This document shows, piece after piece, positions 15,352-22,773 of a stretch of 40,609 bases of DNA. Position 1 is the first letter of the stretch. Each line of letters starts with the position of its first letter. The position numbers and the translations under genes are program-made. This DNA is from a virus, in IMG/VR virus record IMGVR_UViG_3300036900_000496, positions 1 through 40,609 of that record. The stretch is one strand, 5' to 3'. The notes under the pieces were generated by a model. The model did no database searches, had not been told where the DNA came from, and saw only the letters and a program-made list of their open reading frames with translations.

Positions 15352-15620
15352 AGGATCTATTCGGGAATGAGACTGTTGGCCAGGTGATAAAAGTTCCTGG
15401 AGCCAGGAAAGCTGAACACATGCACCGGCAGCTGATCGCGGCTTATGGAATCCAGGAAGGTGAAAAATGCAAGAACTGCATATGTCTGAAGAGGTTTGGA
15501 CGAGGCAAGAAAGTATGGAGCAAATGCGAAAGGGCGACTCTTGATGGTCACCTGGCCACCGACTGGAGAGCGGGATGGCAGGCATGCGGAAAATTTGAAA
15601 CCGAAAATAAAAAACCATGA
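15348..15620 (+). CDS. Cys-rich putative metal-binding phage protein
   Basis: The 90-residue protein starts at GTG 15348, inside the preceding stop. It has CKNC and a further Cys (about residues 40-45), CER near 58, and DWRAGWQACGKFE near 72-84. The order C-x2-C, C, then a D-W-R-x-x-W-x-A-C-G ending is a pattern I recall from small phage proteins found next to ASCH-like genes. The cysteines probably bind zinc or a cluster. No function is established from the sequence. Confidence 0.65.
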   Translation: MKDLFGNETVGQVIKVPGARKAEHMHRQLIAAYGIQEGEKCKNCICLKRFGRGKKVWSKCERATLDGHLATDWRAGWQACGKFETENKKP

Positions 15621-16141
15621 TACGTCCGACCGAGCAGGAAATCAAACAAGCTTACATTAACTGGTTCATAACCGAACCAAAAATCATAGAGAATGTACCG
15701 CCTGAGGCAGTTTGGCGGAATGCTGTTCAATGGCTCCTTTCTTTCCAGGATAAGCAACATCTGCCGGAACACCCTTTGCCTGGTACTCTCCCCGGATTTC
15801 TTTACGTAATGAGCAAACTGATCGGCCTTAATATGGAAGGGTACTGGCGATGGTATCGTGCACATTTTCCGGAAGAATCCAAACAATTGATTGAACAGTC
15901 TGAAAGCAATCAGACCGGCGAGTGGACAAGCGCTTGGAAGTGCCTCCCAATGATATTGAAAGGGAAAGAATTCAGGTATGCAGATTCGGGGATCATTATT
16001 CCATACGAGAGCATTGGACTGGTCCAGGGTGCAAAGGGCGCATTTCTCAATTTTCAGACGATAAAGGATGATTTGATCAGCATAATCGCTGTGTCAACGA
16101 GAAACATTGAATGGTTTGATAAATCCTATGTGAAGTATTAA
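15617..16141 (+). CDS. Unknown protein
   Basis: The 174-residue protein is not recognised. It has an N-terminal helical region (EQEIKQAYINWFITE), a hydrophobic middle (PGFLYVMSKLIGLNMEGYWR) and a C-terminal half with strand-like segments (IIIPYESIGLVQGAKGAFLN). The second half reads like a small beta domain. It is coupled by a four-base overlap to the Cys-rich gene. The leader of the next gene is only 12 bases. Confidence 0.55.
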   Translation: MIRPTEQEIKQAYINWFITEPKIIENVPPEAVWRNAVQWLLSFQDKQHLPEHPLPGTLPGFLYVMSKLIGLNMEGYWRWYRAHFPEESKQLIEQSESNQTGEWTSAWKCLPMILKGKEFRYADSGIIIPYESIGLVQGAKGAFLNFQTIKDDLISIIAVSTRNIEWFDKSYVKY

Positions 16142-16153
16142 AAAACAATAATT

Positions 16154-16441
16154 ATGCGCACAGTCTATTTTGAAGGAGCCAGGGAAATTAAGAAACCGGA
16201 TAGCATGACCGACGAGGAATGCAATTCAGCCTGGGCCAGATCAATTAAAATACCTGCCGGGAAAAATGAAGCTGGTGATGATCTGGTCACCAACGTCTGG
16301 GTTGAGCACTTCATGCCATCCAAAGAAGATCTCGAAGCGATGAACGCTGGCCGGGGCTTCTGGATCCAGATGCATTCCACCGGCCTGGTCCCGATCGCCG
16401 TCTTTACCTTGGATGAAAACGGCAATTCCAACGATCTATAA
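16154..16441 (+). CDS. Unknown small protein
   Basis: The 95-residue protein is acidic, with a Trp-containing N-terminal part (DEECNSAWARSIKIPAG), a NVWVEHFMPSKEDLEAMNAG block and a closing PIAVFTLDENG strand. No domain is recognised. A 33-base AT-rich leader separates it from the XRE-type regulator. It is probably co-transcribed with the preceding genes. Confidence 0.55.
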   Translation: MRTVYFEGAREIKKPDSMTDEECNSAWARSIKIPAGKNEAGDDLVTNVWVEHFMPSKEDLEAMNAGRGFWIQMHSTGLVPIAVFTLDENGNSNDL

Positions 16442-16474
16442 ACCCATCAAATTCATATTTAAGAAAATAGCTTC

Positions 16475-16834
16475 ATGAAAAACGAAAGACCGTACGGCGC
16501 CAATATCAACACATTCGGACTTAACCTGAAGAAAATAAGGAAGGAACTGGGATTTACCCAGGAGCGGTTTGCCATGTACCTGGAAGTAAGCAGGACGTCC
16601 CTTGGAGCCTGGGAAGAAGGCCGGGCACATCCGCACATCTATGTCCTGCTGCAGATTTGCCGTAGATTGAAAATCAGTGATATAGCCGGATTTATTGAGG
16701 ATTCAAACTTCTGTCTGAAAACCGCCAAAGCCGCAAGAACGTTCGAAGGGATCTCGGCAATTGAGAAGAGATATTGCATGCTGGAACCACGGGAAAAGAA
16801 GGCCGTGGATGCTCTGATGGGGATCGAAGGCTGA
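16475..16834 (+). CDS. XRE-family helix-turn-helix regulator
   Basis: The 119-residue protein has a Cro/CI-type helix-turn-helix at about residues 14-70: LKKIRKELGFTQERFAMYLE then VSRTSLGAWEEGRAHPHIYV. The remaining 45 residues are helical and may mediate dimerisation. It is the last gene before the T5orf172-type gene and the terminase group. The palindrome CTAA-N5-TTAG 30 bases after its stop, also found before two later gene starts, is a reasonable candidate target (inference). It could be a late-gene regulator; it lacks a CI-like peptidase domain. Confidence 0.85.
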   Translation: MKNERPYGANINTFGLNLKKIRKELGFTQERFAMYLEVSRTSLGAWEEGRAHPHIYVLLQICRRLKISDIAGFIEDSNFCLKTAKAARTFEGISAIEKRYCMLEPREKKAVDALMGIEG

Positions 16835-16863
16835 CGGATGCCACAAAAGCAGAAGTTGGATAA

Positions 16864-16882
16864 TTACTAAAGTTGTTAGTAA
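16864..16882. promoter_or_regulatory. Palindrome TTACTAA-N5-TTAGTAA, site A
   Basis: TTACTAA (16864-16870) and TTAGTAA (16876-16882) are perfect inverted repeats separated by five bases, ending nine bases before ATG 16892. The same CTAA-N5-TTAG layout occurs at 20110-20126 and 25687-25702. Position over the leader suggests an operator or a promoter element for the terminase-side genes. Confidence 0.55.
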
Positions 16883-16891
16883 ATTGCGTAT

Positions 16892-17416
16892 ATGAGTGAA
16901 AAAGTGGAAAACCCCTTTTTTGCAGAAAGAAGGAGAAAAATAATGTCAGAAATAGAGGAAACAGGCAAATACCCGGCTTCATTCCAGGTCCTGCCGGTGA
17001 ACTTCTTCTCCAGGACCGATAACAATTTCCTCATTGATCAACAGTTTGATTTTGTTGAATCTAAGGATGGACTTCTTCATGTAAGCAAATCGTTTTTAGG
17101 GAAAGTTCGTAGCTCATTGAAAAAGCCCGATTTCCCTTTAGCTTTTGGTGAGATATACATTTTGCATGCAATTGGTACAAGCCTCTATAAGGTTGGGGTA
17201 TCCGGAAACTTTGCCCGTCGTTACAAAGATCTCTGTGCTGCTTCTCCCCTTCCATTGCGAATCATAAAATACGCCAGGTGCGATAATCCAAATATGCTGG
17301 AGGCAGCTATTCAGAATAAATTCACTGAAAAACTTTTCAAAAATGAATGGTTTCAGCTATCAATTGACGATGTATTGATTTGTATATCAATGATTGATGA
17401 AAATTACAACGTCTGA
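16892..17416 (+). CDS. T5orf172/MUG113-type (GIY-YIG-like) protein
   Basis: The 174-residue protein has a C-terminal domain (about 85-160) matching T5orf172/MUG113: GEIYILHAIGTSLYKVGVSG then NFARRYKDL, a LRIIKYARCDN strand, and LEAAIQNKFTEKLF with a conserved Glu, ending in NEWFQLS. This family is a distant relative of GIY-YIG nucleases. Whether it cuts DNA is unknown. The first 80 residues are not recognised. The gene is preceded by palindrome site A and ends two bases before the terminase small subunit. Confidence 0.75.
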   Translation: MSEKVENPFFAERRRKIMSEIEETGKYPASFQVLPVNFFSRTDNNFLIDQQFDFVESKDGLLHVSKSFLGKVRSSLKKPDFPLAFGEIYILHAIGTSLYKVGVSGNFARRYKDLCAASPLPLRIIKYARCDNPNMLEAAIQNKFTEKLFKNEWFQLSIDDVLICISMIDENYNV

Positions 17417-17418
17417 TT

Positions 17419-17928
17419 ATGGCAAAATTTGTAAAAGGGAATCAGTTTTGGAAGCTCAGATCCGAACATGGTCGGGATAAGCTCTTTGCATCTCCGGAAT
17501 TACTTTGGGAAGCTGCTACAGAATATTTTAATTGGGTCGATTCTCATCCCTGGTATAAAGTTGAAGCTGTAAAATCTGGTGATCTGGCTGGAACATTGAT
17601 GAAAATCCCAATGGTCAGGCCTTATACACTATCTGGTTTTCAACTATATATAGGCTCTTCTGAATCTTATTGGAGGGATTTTAAAAAGGCGAACCATGCC
17701 GATTTTTCCTCAGTCATAGCAGAAATAGAAAATGCAATGACCACACAAAAATTTGAAGGTGCGGCGGTTGGGGCTTTCAATGCCAATATTATTTCCCGGG
17801 ATCTCGGTCTCAGAGATAATCTTGGTATCTCCGACCCTCATGGAAAGCCATTAGCCGCAGCTCCATCCATGATCATTGTCCAACCTGGTGACACAAGCGG
17901 TTTTGAAATAAAAGAATCCGAGGGATGA
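17419..17928 (+). CDS. terS: Terminase small subunit
   Basis: The 169-residue protein shows the features of DNA-packaging small subunits: a helical N-terminus with SPELLWEAATEYFNWVD, PMVRPYTLSGFQLYIG and later EGAAVGAFNANIISRDLGL near residues 113-131. The latter pattern is common in small terminase proteins of phages from Bacteroidota and related hosts. It binds the packaging start site and loads the large subunit. The stop overlaps the terL start by four bases, a strong supporting context. Confidence 0.85.
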   Translation: MAKFVKGNQFWKLRSEHGRDKLFASPELLWEAATEYFNWVDSHPWYKVEAVKSGDLAGTLMKIPMVRPYTLSGFQLYIGSSESYWRDFKKANHADFSSVIAEIENAMTTQKFEGAAVGAFNANIISRDLGLRDNLGISDPHGKPLAAAPSMIIVQPGDTSGFEIKESEG

Positions 17929-19271
17929 TTGCCCATTATGCAACTCCAACCAAAGTTCAGATCTTAAAGGAACGGGCGCCGATGCTCACTGGTCCACTCT
18001 TCGTAAAGCTGGAGCAGGCTTTGAGACGTATCATGGTGATCCAGGGAGGTGGAGATGCCGGCAAGACAATTACCATTTTACAATACCTGGCGGTAAAGTG
18101 CATTCAGAATAAGGGTATTCAGTGCACGGTGGTCGGTATCGATATCCCGAATCTTAAGCGGGGTGCCATGCGGGCCTTCCGGAAATATGTTGCCAATAAC
18201 CCACAGATTGAACCGCACATTGCCTATTTTAATAAAAGCGATCGGGAATATCATTTCACGAATGGATCCGTGATATCGTTTACCAGCTTCGAAGACGAAG
18301 AGGATGCCCGGGGATCGGAGCATGATTATGTATTCATGAATGAAGCCAACCTGCAGAGCTATAACCTGTTCTGGGAGCTTCAAAGGAAGTGCAGGAAGCA
18401 GATCATTATCGATTTTAACCCGACGTTTTCTTTCTGGGCCCATGCCAAGCTTGTCAACCAGGGCGAGGCTCAGTTCATTGGACAGGTGCAGCTGTATATT
18501 GTCGATCACCGGCATAATCCGTTCCTTACCGAAGAGGAGCATAAAGCCTATGAGACTATCAGCGATCCGGAAAGGTTCATGGTTTATGCCCGGGGAATGA
18601 CGGGAAAGACTAAGGGCATGATCTTCAATTTCAAAAAGGTCAACAAAATACCGACGCGAAAGGTAATCGCAGAGGATGGAACGGTATCGGAAGAGGAGCT
18701 CCCATTCATCTTTGGGATGGATATCGGTTATACGACCGATAAAACCACGATCGTAAAAACCTGCATGGATGGCAAGAACCATTATTATCAGGAGCTGCTC
18801 TATAAGTCAAACGACGAGATCCAGGATGAAATAAACGCGAGTTTGGATATCAGTCATGAAAAACATACCGGTCCATTGCTGGATATAAAAGGGAACCAGA
18901 TTCTGAACATCGAAAGCTATATCAAGGATATCCTGGTCCGCAATGGACTGACAACCTCCAGCTGGCTCTGGGGTGATCATGACAAAGTGATGTCAGCCAA
19001 ACTACGTAAAGTAGGGGTGCCTTACCGAATGGCAAAGAAGGGACCGAACAGTGAGGTGGCCAGCATCGGATCCGTCAAACGGTATAATGGTTTCTACATC
19101 GATAGTCCGAATCTGGAGAATGAGCAGCGGACATATGTTTGGGACACGGCCGTCGATCAGCTGACGGGAAATGAGGTTTCGATTGGCGTCCCCAAGCCTG
19201 ATGTCCCCGATCACATTATTGCCGCTATCCGGTATTCTGAGCACAGTTATTCAATGCGGTTTGCAGCGTGA
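17925..19271 (+). CDS. terL: Terminase large subunit
   Basis: ATP-driven packaging motor and nuclease. Walker A GGGDAGKT is at residues 41-48, Walker B with catalytic Glu in DYVFMNEAN at 134-142. The RNase H-like nuclease part has D266 (FGMDIGYTTDKT), D351 (WGDHDK) and D429 (DHIIAAIRY). The 448-residue length is normal. The start ATG 17925 overlaps terS. A short leader separates it from two small unknown genes. Confidence 0.95.
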   Translation: MIAHYATPTKVQILKERAPMLTGPLFVKLEQALRRIMVIQGGGDAGKTITILQYLAVKCIQNKGIQCTVVGIDIPNLKRGAMRAFRKYVANNPQIEPHIAYFNKSDREYHFTNGSVISFTSFEDEEDARGSEHDYVFMNEANLQSYNLFWELQRKCRKQIIIDFNPTFSFWAHAKLVNQGEAQFIGQVQLYIVDHRHNPFLTEEEHKAYETISDPERFMVYARGMTGKTKGMIFNFKKVNKIPTRKVIAEDGTVSEEELPFIFGMDIGYTTDKTTIVKTCMDGKNHYYQELLYKSNDEIQDEINASLDISHEKHTGPLLDIKGNQILNIESYIKDILVRNGLTTSSWLWGDHDKVMSAKLRKVGVPYRMAKKGPNSEVASIGSVKRYNGFYIDSPNLENEQRTYVWDTAVDQLTGNEVSIGVPKPDVPDHIIAAIRYSEHSYSMRFAA

Positions 19272-19287
19272 TTTGTAAATTCGGGGC

Positions 19288-19515
19288 ATGATAGTTAATC
19301 CCAATCCAAACGATCCCAACTCCTGGTGGCACCAGCAGATCGTTTTACCTGATGTGGAAGTCGAAACGACACTTGTGCATGATCTTGTTTTCGTGGTTGA
19401 AAATGGGAGAAAGATGCTGGTCGACTCTGAAGGCAATGACCGGTCTGAAAATGTGATCCTCACTTTTCCTGATGGAGCGGTAATGAAAGCGAGTGATTAT
19501 TTTAAACTGTCATAA
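19288..19515 (+). CDS. Small unknown protein after terL
   Basis: The 75-residue acidic protein is not recognised. It has strand-like segments (LPDVEVETTLVHDLVFVVEN and NVILTFPDGAVMKASDYFK). It starts 16 bases after terL and ends one base before the next ATG, so the three genes are likely co-expressed. Position between terminase and portal fits a small packaging or head accessory protein, but this is only positional. Confidence 0.55.
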   Translation: MIVNPNPNDPNSWWHQQIVLPDVEVETTLVHDLVFVVENGRKMLVDSEGNDRSENVILTFPDGAVMKASDYFKLS

Positions 19516-19516
19516 A

Positions 19517-19819
19517 ATGATTGAGAAAATTTATAACCCGGCACTTGGGACCTTTACCAAGCATTTTGTTAACCAGGACTATATACCTGATATGAACGTC
19601 CTCAATGCTTTATGCAATAAGTGGGACCCTGAACAGCTGCAGGTATATATCCAGGTATGTGTGAAAGCAGAGATGTACGAATGTGCTGCCATCGCCAAAA
19701 AGGAAATCGATCGGCGGATCATAAAGAATGCTACGATTATTTCTGTGGATCCGGCATTCGGGGAAAAGGTAGACATCCGGGAACCCTACCAGGTTGAGTT
19801 CAAGTTCAACGAGGATTAA
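19517..19819 (+). CDS. Small unknown protein, convergent with the lone minus-strand gene
   Basis: Start chosen at ATG 19517, directly after the previous stop; an upstream in-frame ATG at 19493 lies within that gene. The 100-residue product has a helical centre (LNALCNKWDPEQLQVYIQVC, CAAIAKKEIDRRII) and a C-terminal EPYQVEFKFNED. No family is recognised. Its last 14 bases overlap the end of the minus-strand gene (tail to tail), so read-through would produce antisense RNA to that gene. Confidence 0.55.
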   Translation: MIEKIYNPALGTFTKHFVNQDYIPDMNVLNALCNKWDPEQLQVYIQVCVKAEMYECAAIAKKEIDRRIIKNATIISVDPAFGEKVDIREPYQVEFKFNED

Positions 19820-20105
19820 GCTTCCGATCACTGGCCATCTTTCCAATACAGAATTTCAGCAACTGCTCGACTTCCGGGGACCAGCCCTCATACCTGATTT
19901 CGGCGCTATCCTGCAGACGGTCAATGAAAATTATCCCGTTTTCTTTAGAGTAGATCTTCTCCATCGGTTGAACAGCGAGCAGAATTTTGAGCTTGAGATT
20001 CTCATACAACAAAACCATAAGCCGGTTTTGCTGGGCGTTATCGCTGTCTGGTATCTGGTAATAAATCTTCAAGGGGTATAAATTTACGCCTAAACTTTTG
20101 CACAT
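19806..20105 (-). CDS. Lone minus-strand unknown protein
   Basis: The 99-residue reading has a natural composition: a mixed N-terminal half (LKIYYQIPDSDNAQQNRLMV), then RLQDSAEIRYEGWSPEVEQL and a basic end. A plus-strand frame over the same bases (19794-20081) lies inside the previous gene's end and has a less protein-like C-terminus. The start codon lies five bases after palindrome site B read on the minus strand, the same arrangement as at sites A and C, which supports this being a real, regulated gene. No family recognised. It is the only convincing minus-strand gene longer than 60 codons in the window. Confidence 0.55.
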   Translation of the reverse strand: MCKSLGVNLYPLKIYYQIPDSDNAQQNRLMVLLYENLKLKILLAVQPMEKIYSKENGIIFIDRLQDSAEIRYEGWSPEVEQLLKFCIGKMASDRKLNPR

Positions 20106-20109
20106 AAAA

Positions 20110-20126
20110 ACTAATTATGTTAGTAA
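20110..20126. promoter_or_regulatory. Palindrome CTAA-N5-TTAG, site B, between divergent genes
   Basis: ACTAA (20110-20114) and TTAGTAA (20120-20126) are separated by TTATG. The site lies between the start of the minus-strand gene (20105) and the Com-like gene (20201). Its spacing equals sites A and C. Read on the minus strand it ends about five bases before the ATG, so it could control both divergent genes. Confidence 0.5.
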
Positions 20127-20135
20127 CCTCCCTGC

Positions 20136-20173
20136 GATTTTGCAAAGTAAACAGCCAAATTCTTTAGTATTTT
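20136..20173 (+). promoter_or_regulatory. Possible Bacteroidota-type promoter for the Com-like gene
   Basis: A TTTTGC at about 20136-20141 is followed after some 22 bases by TAGTATTT, which partly matches the Bacteroidota -33 TTTG and -7 TAnnTTTG elements. The -7 box has one mismatch and the spacing is slightly long, so the call is tentative. The ATG lies about 35 bases further on, after an AT-rich leader. Confidence 0.3.
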
Positions 20174-20200
20174 AAAATTAATTGTACTTTTAATTCCACA

Positions 20201-20416
20201 ATGGTTAACAGCCAACCGAAAATCGATGAAAACAAAAGAATAACATGTGTAGCGTGCGGGAAATTAATCGCCACTGGTGGTATCATCCTCGGTAAGATTA
20301 AGATCGCCTGTAAGTGTGGTGTGATGAACACAATAGGAGCTGAAATGAAACCCGAGGGCCGGAGATTTTTTGAACGCGTTGACTCTGCTTCAACGTCACT
20401 GCTGAGAACAGGTTAG
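20201..20416 (+). CDS. Com-like zinc-binding protein
   Basis: The 71-residue protein has CVACGKLIATG, then GKIKIACKCGVMN, matching the layout of Com-type proteins (two Cys pairs with a short strand between, as in phage Mu Com). In Mu, Com binds the mom mRNA and opens a hairpin blocking translation. The second pair here is CKC instead of CxxC, so zinc geometry may differ. No mom-like gene is visible in the window; the next gene is the portal, with a strong hairpin at its start. The C-terminal part (about 45-71) is not conserved-looking. Confidence 0.7.
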   Translation: MVNSQPKIDENKRITCVACGKLIATGGIILGKIKIACKCGVMNTIGAEMKPEGRRFFERVDSASTSLLRTG

Positions 20417-20463
20417 AGCCCCAGCGTTCGGAACATACAAATAAAGTTGCGCCAAGATAATTG

Positions 20464-20502
20464 AGCGCCATCACTGTCAATCGACAGCGGTGGCGCTTTT
20501 TT
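20464..20502 (+). terminator. Strong hairpin with T-run directly before the portal start
   Basis: AGCGCCA (20464-20470) pairs with TGGCGCT (20491-20497); an inner stem CTGTC (20474-20478) pairs with GACAG (20483-20487) around a four-base loop. Six T follow (20497-20502). It reads as an intrinsic terminator, yet ends only 11 bases before the portal ATG 20514, and its right arm contains an in-frame GTG at 20490. It may terminate the Com-like transcript, act as an attenuator, or hide the portal start. Confidence 0.7.
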
Positions 20503-20513
20503 CATTTACACCG

Positions 20514-21992
20514 ATGAACAAAATCGCAATAGCCGGAAAAGAATTGATGAAGGGTAATTTCGGAAATGCCATCATGAGTTTGGCAACTAAATCGGTCACT
20601 TCAGAACTCATTCAACCTTCCCGTTGGCGCAACGGGAATTTCTTTTTTGGGATAAACGGATCCGACAAAGCTTTTATATGGGGGAATTACAACAGCTCCC
20701 TTATCGCCTATCAGAAAAATCCAATCGTTTCCGGTATCATCAATAAGATGGCTCAGGCCACGGTCAATGGTGTGCAGAAGATCATGACTGATCAGAAAAA
20801 GGAAGCGAACACTACTCAAGCAAAATCTTTAACCAAGCTTCTCCGGAAGCCGAATTATATACAGACTGGCCGGCAGTTCATGGCCCAGGGGAATGTCTAT
20901 AAAAGAATTTATGGTTACTGCCCTATCCTGGTCATAAAGCCGGTTGGATTTGAAACCGACTACAGCCGGTGGAAGCTCTGGAACATTCCACCATGGATGA
21001 TCCAGGTAGAGGACCTGCCTGATATGTTTTTCACAACAACGAATGGCAGTCCGTTCAAACGGATCACGCTCACTTATATGGGTCGCAGCATTAACCTGCC
21101 TCTCGATTCTGTTTTCTTCATAAGGGAGAACCAGGTGAGTACCGGGATGTACATGATGAACAGTGCGATTGAAAACGTTTCTCTATTCCTGCCGGATAGC
21201 AAATTATTCCCGCTTGAAAAACCAATCGATAATTTAATCGCGTCATTGAACAGTCGCGGATCACTCACCCGTAACCGCGGACCACAATGGATCCTCACCA
21301 ATGACAGTAGTGATTCCGGTGAAGCCGGATTATTCCCAATTGATGAAGAGGATAAAAATGAGCTGCATGCAGACTTCCTGCAATACGGAATCATGGATGG
21401 CCAGCGTAAGGCTATTATCACAGATGCCAAACTGAAACTTCAGACGGTCGGCTTCGACGTTCAGCAGCTGAAGCTTCTCGAAGGTGAGCTGCAGGATGCA
21501 AAGATGATCTGTGATGGTCTGAATTATCCACCATACCTGCTCGGCCTGGTCGATGCAAAATTCGATAACCAGGACATCGCTGAACGCGCCCTTTATACAA
21601 ATTCGATTATCCCGGATAAGGCCAGCGATGACGAGCAGTGGGAAGAAATATTCGGGCTTTCTGATTCTGGACTGTCCCTGCAGACGGATTACACTCACCT
21701 GCCGGCACTCCAGGAGAACGTCACTGAGCAGGGCAAAGGTCGGTGGTATATGAACCAGGCTTTGCTGATCGAATTCCAAAATGATCTACTGACGTGGAAT
21801 GAATGGCGGGAAAGACTCGGTGAGGATACGAAGCCAGGAATGGATCTGTATTACAGCGACCTGGTCAAAGCTGGCCGCATAGTTCCGGCGCCAACAGCTC
21901 CAGCTGGAGGACCAAATGTATCCAGCGATTCACAAAGTTCAAGTTCAAATTCTAATAGTAGTTCTAATAGTAACTCTAATAGTAATGGGTAA
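20514..21992 (+). CDS. Portal protein
   Basis: The 492-residue protein is assigned as portal from position between terminase and protease and from its sequence: an N-terminal segment with WGNYNSSLIAYQKNPIVSGI (residues about 48-75), a middle with NRGPQWILTNDSSDSGEAGL, and QQLKLLEGELQDAKMICDGL then NYPPYLLG, which resembles the alpha-helical crown/stem region of HK97-like portals. Start chosen at ATG 20514 rather than GTG 20490, because the latter lies in the terminator-like hairpin. The tail is a Ser/Asn repeat encoded by 12-base DNA repeats. It forms the dodecameric ring for DNA entry. Confidence 0.85.
   Translation: MNKIAIAGKELMKGNFGNAIMSLATKSVTSELIQPSRWRNGNFFFGINGSDKAFIWGNYNSSLIAYQKNPIVSGIINKMAQATVNGVQKIMTDQKKEANTTQAKSLTKLLRKPNYIQTGRQFMAQGNVYKRIYGYCPILVIKPVGFETDYSRWKLWNIPPWMIQVEDLPDMFFTTTNGSPFKRITLTYMGRSINLPLDSVFFIRENQVSTGMYMMNSAIENVSLFLPDSKLFPLEKPIDNLIASLNSRGSLTRNRGPQWILTNDSSDSGEAGLFPIDEEDKNELHADFLQYGIMDGQRKAIITDAKLKLQTVGFDVQQLKLLEGELQDAKMICDGLNYPPYLLGLVDAKFDNQDIAERALYTNSIIPDKASDDEQWEEIFGLSDSGLSLQTDYTHLPALQENVTEQGKGRWYMNQALLIEFQNDLLTWNEWRERLGEDTKPGMDLYYSDLVKAGRIVPAPTAPAGGPNVSSDSQSSSSNSNSSSNSNSNSNG
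21951..21984 (+). repeat. 12-base tandem repeat encoding the portal Ser/Asn tail
   Basis: TCTAATAGTA occurs at 21951, 21963 and 21975 with exact 12-base spacing. It encodes a Ser-Asn-Ser-Asn/Ser tail and runs directly into the ATG of the next gene (21985). Copy-number change would alter the tail by four residues without a frameshift and leave the next start intact. Confidence 0.7.
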
Positions 21993-22281
21993 AAAAAAGA
22001 AACTCAAAGCGATTAAATCACTGGCCAATAAGATGGCCCTGATCAACGGTTTTCATACTGAGTCGCATTGGGTGAAAGGTTCTGAGATCCTTTCCTGGGG
22101 TACGATCAAAGAGATCGCAGGGAAACCGATCGATCCGGATAAAATGTATGATGTCCCTATGCCGGTCATGATGGTTCAGAATAACCAGAGGCGGATGAAG
22201 CGGGCATGTCTGAAATATGGTATCGATGGGATGAAGCACCTGCTCGAAGAGAATCTTAAAAGTGTAGCACACAATATTTAA
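21985..22281 (+). CDS. Small basic unknown protein
   Basis: Start chosen at ATG 21985, which overlaps the portal stop; the longer reading from 21916 would lie inside the repeat tail. The 98-residue protein is basic at the start (GKKKKLKAIKSLANK) and has GSEILSWGTIKEIAGKPIDP and a long terminal helix. A structural or packaging accessory role is possible from position. Not recognised otherwise. Confidence 0.6.
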   Translation: MGKKKKLKAIKSLANKMALINGFHTESHWVKGSEILSWGTIKEIAGKPIDPDKMYDVPMPVMMVQNNQRRMKRACLKYGIDGMKHLLEENLKSVAHNI

Positions 22282-22285
22282 TCAT

Positions 22286-22426
22286 ATGTCAACCGATAAC
22301 AAAAACAAAACTGATCAGCCGGTAAAACCCAAGGAAGAAAAACCAAAGGTGGACCGTGGATCCCTGGAAGCTCAAAAAGCCATCAAGGACCACCAGGTTA
22401 AAACCGGAGAAATCATTCGCAAATAA
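22286..22426 (+). CDS. Very small lysine-rich protein
   Basis: A 46-residue frame begins at ATG 22286, four bases after the preceding stop, and its TAA overlaps the next ATG (TAATG). The product is rich in Lys, Asp and Gln, with repeated KPK/KEEKPK motifs and a C-terminal helix ending HQVKTGEIIRK. The tight packing on both sides supports it as a real gene. Function unknown. Confidence 0.6.
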   Translation: MSTDNKNKTDQPVKPKEEKPKVDRGSLEAQKAIKDHQVKTGEIIRK

Positions 22427-22773
22427 TGCAAAAGCACTGCATATATAATTTTCGGGATGCCAAACGTGGTGACACTTTCAATGATGTTGAGTTTGTCCTA
22501 AAGCTCAATCATACACCGAAGGACCTGACCGGGTGTACCATCCGGATGTGGTTCGTGGATCCGAAGACAAATCAGAAGGCTCAGGAATTCACTACGACCA
22601 ACGGTGGCCTTGTGATCACTGATGCTGTGAATGGTGCATTCAAAACGGCGCTGGGTGTTCTCGTGCTAACACCCAAAAAATACAGTTACGATATCGAATT
22701 CGATTTCATTGATGGCGTGATCAAGACTTATATATCCGGAGAAATAAATATCGTGAACGATTGGACCAAGTAA
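22426..22773 (+). CDS. BppU-like N-terminal-domain protein (tail/baseplate style)
   Basis: The 115-residue protein has the pattern RGDTFNDVEFVLKLN, then DLTGCTIRMWFVDPKTNQKA and a closing YSYDIEFDFIDGVIKTYISG. This layout resembles the N-terminal domain of BppU-type baseplate proteins, a beta sandwich that attaches receptor-binding parts. As a stand-alone domain here it may be a small adaptor for the long repetitive protein downstream. It overlaps its neighbour by one base upstream and the next frame by 13 bases. Confidence 0.6.
   Translation: MQKHCIYNFRDAKRGDTFNDVEFVLKLNHTPKDLTGCTIRMWFVDPKTNQKAQEFTTTNGGLVITDAVNGAFKTALGVLVLTPKKYSYDIEFDFIDGVIKTYISGEINIVNDWTK

Noticed and set aside
16892-17416. 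Homing endonuclease of the GIY-YIG type
   Set aside because: The domain fits T5orf172/MUG113 rather than a classical GIY-YIG homing enzyme, and no intron or interrupted gene is visible next to it.
19794-20081. Plus-strand frame of 95 codons opposite the minus-strand gene
   Set aside because: It starts inside the end of the 19517 gene and has a less natural composition than the minus-strand reading, which also has a leader with the shared palindrome.
20490-20513. GTG 20490 as the portal start
   Set aside because: It lies in the right arm of the terminator-like hairpin; ATG 20514 is the simpler start. Kept as a point of interest in the Com-hairpin finding.
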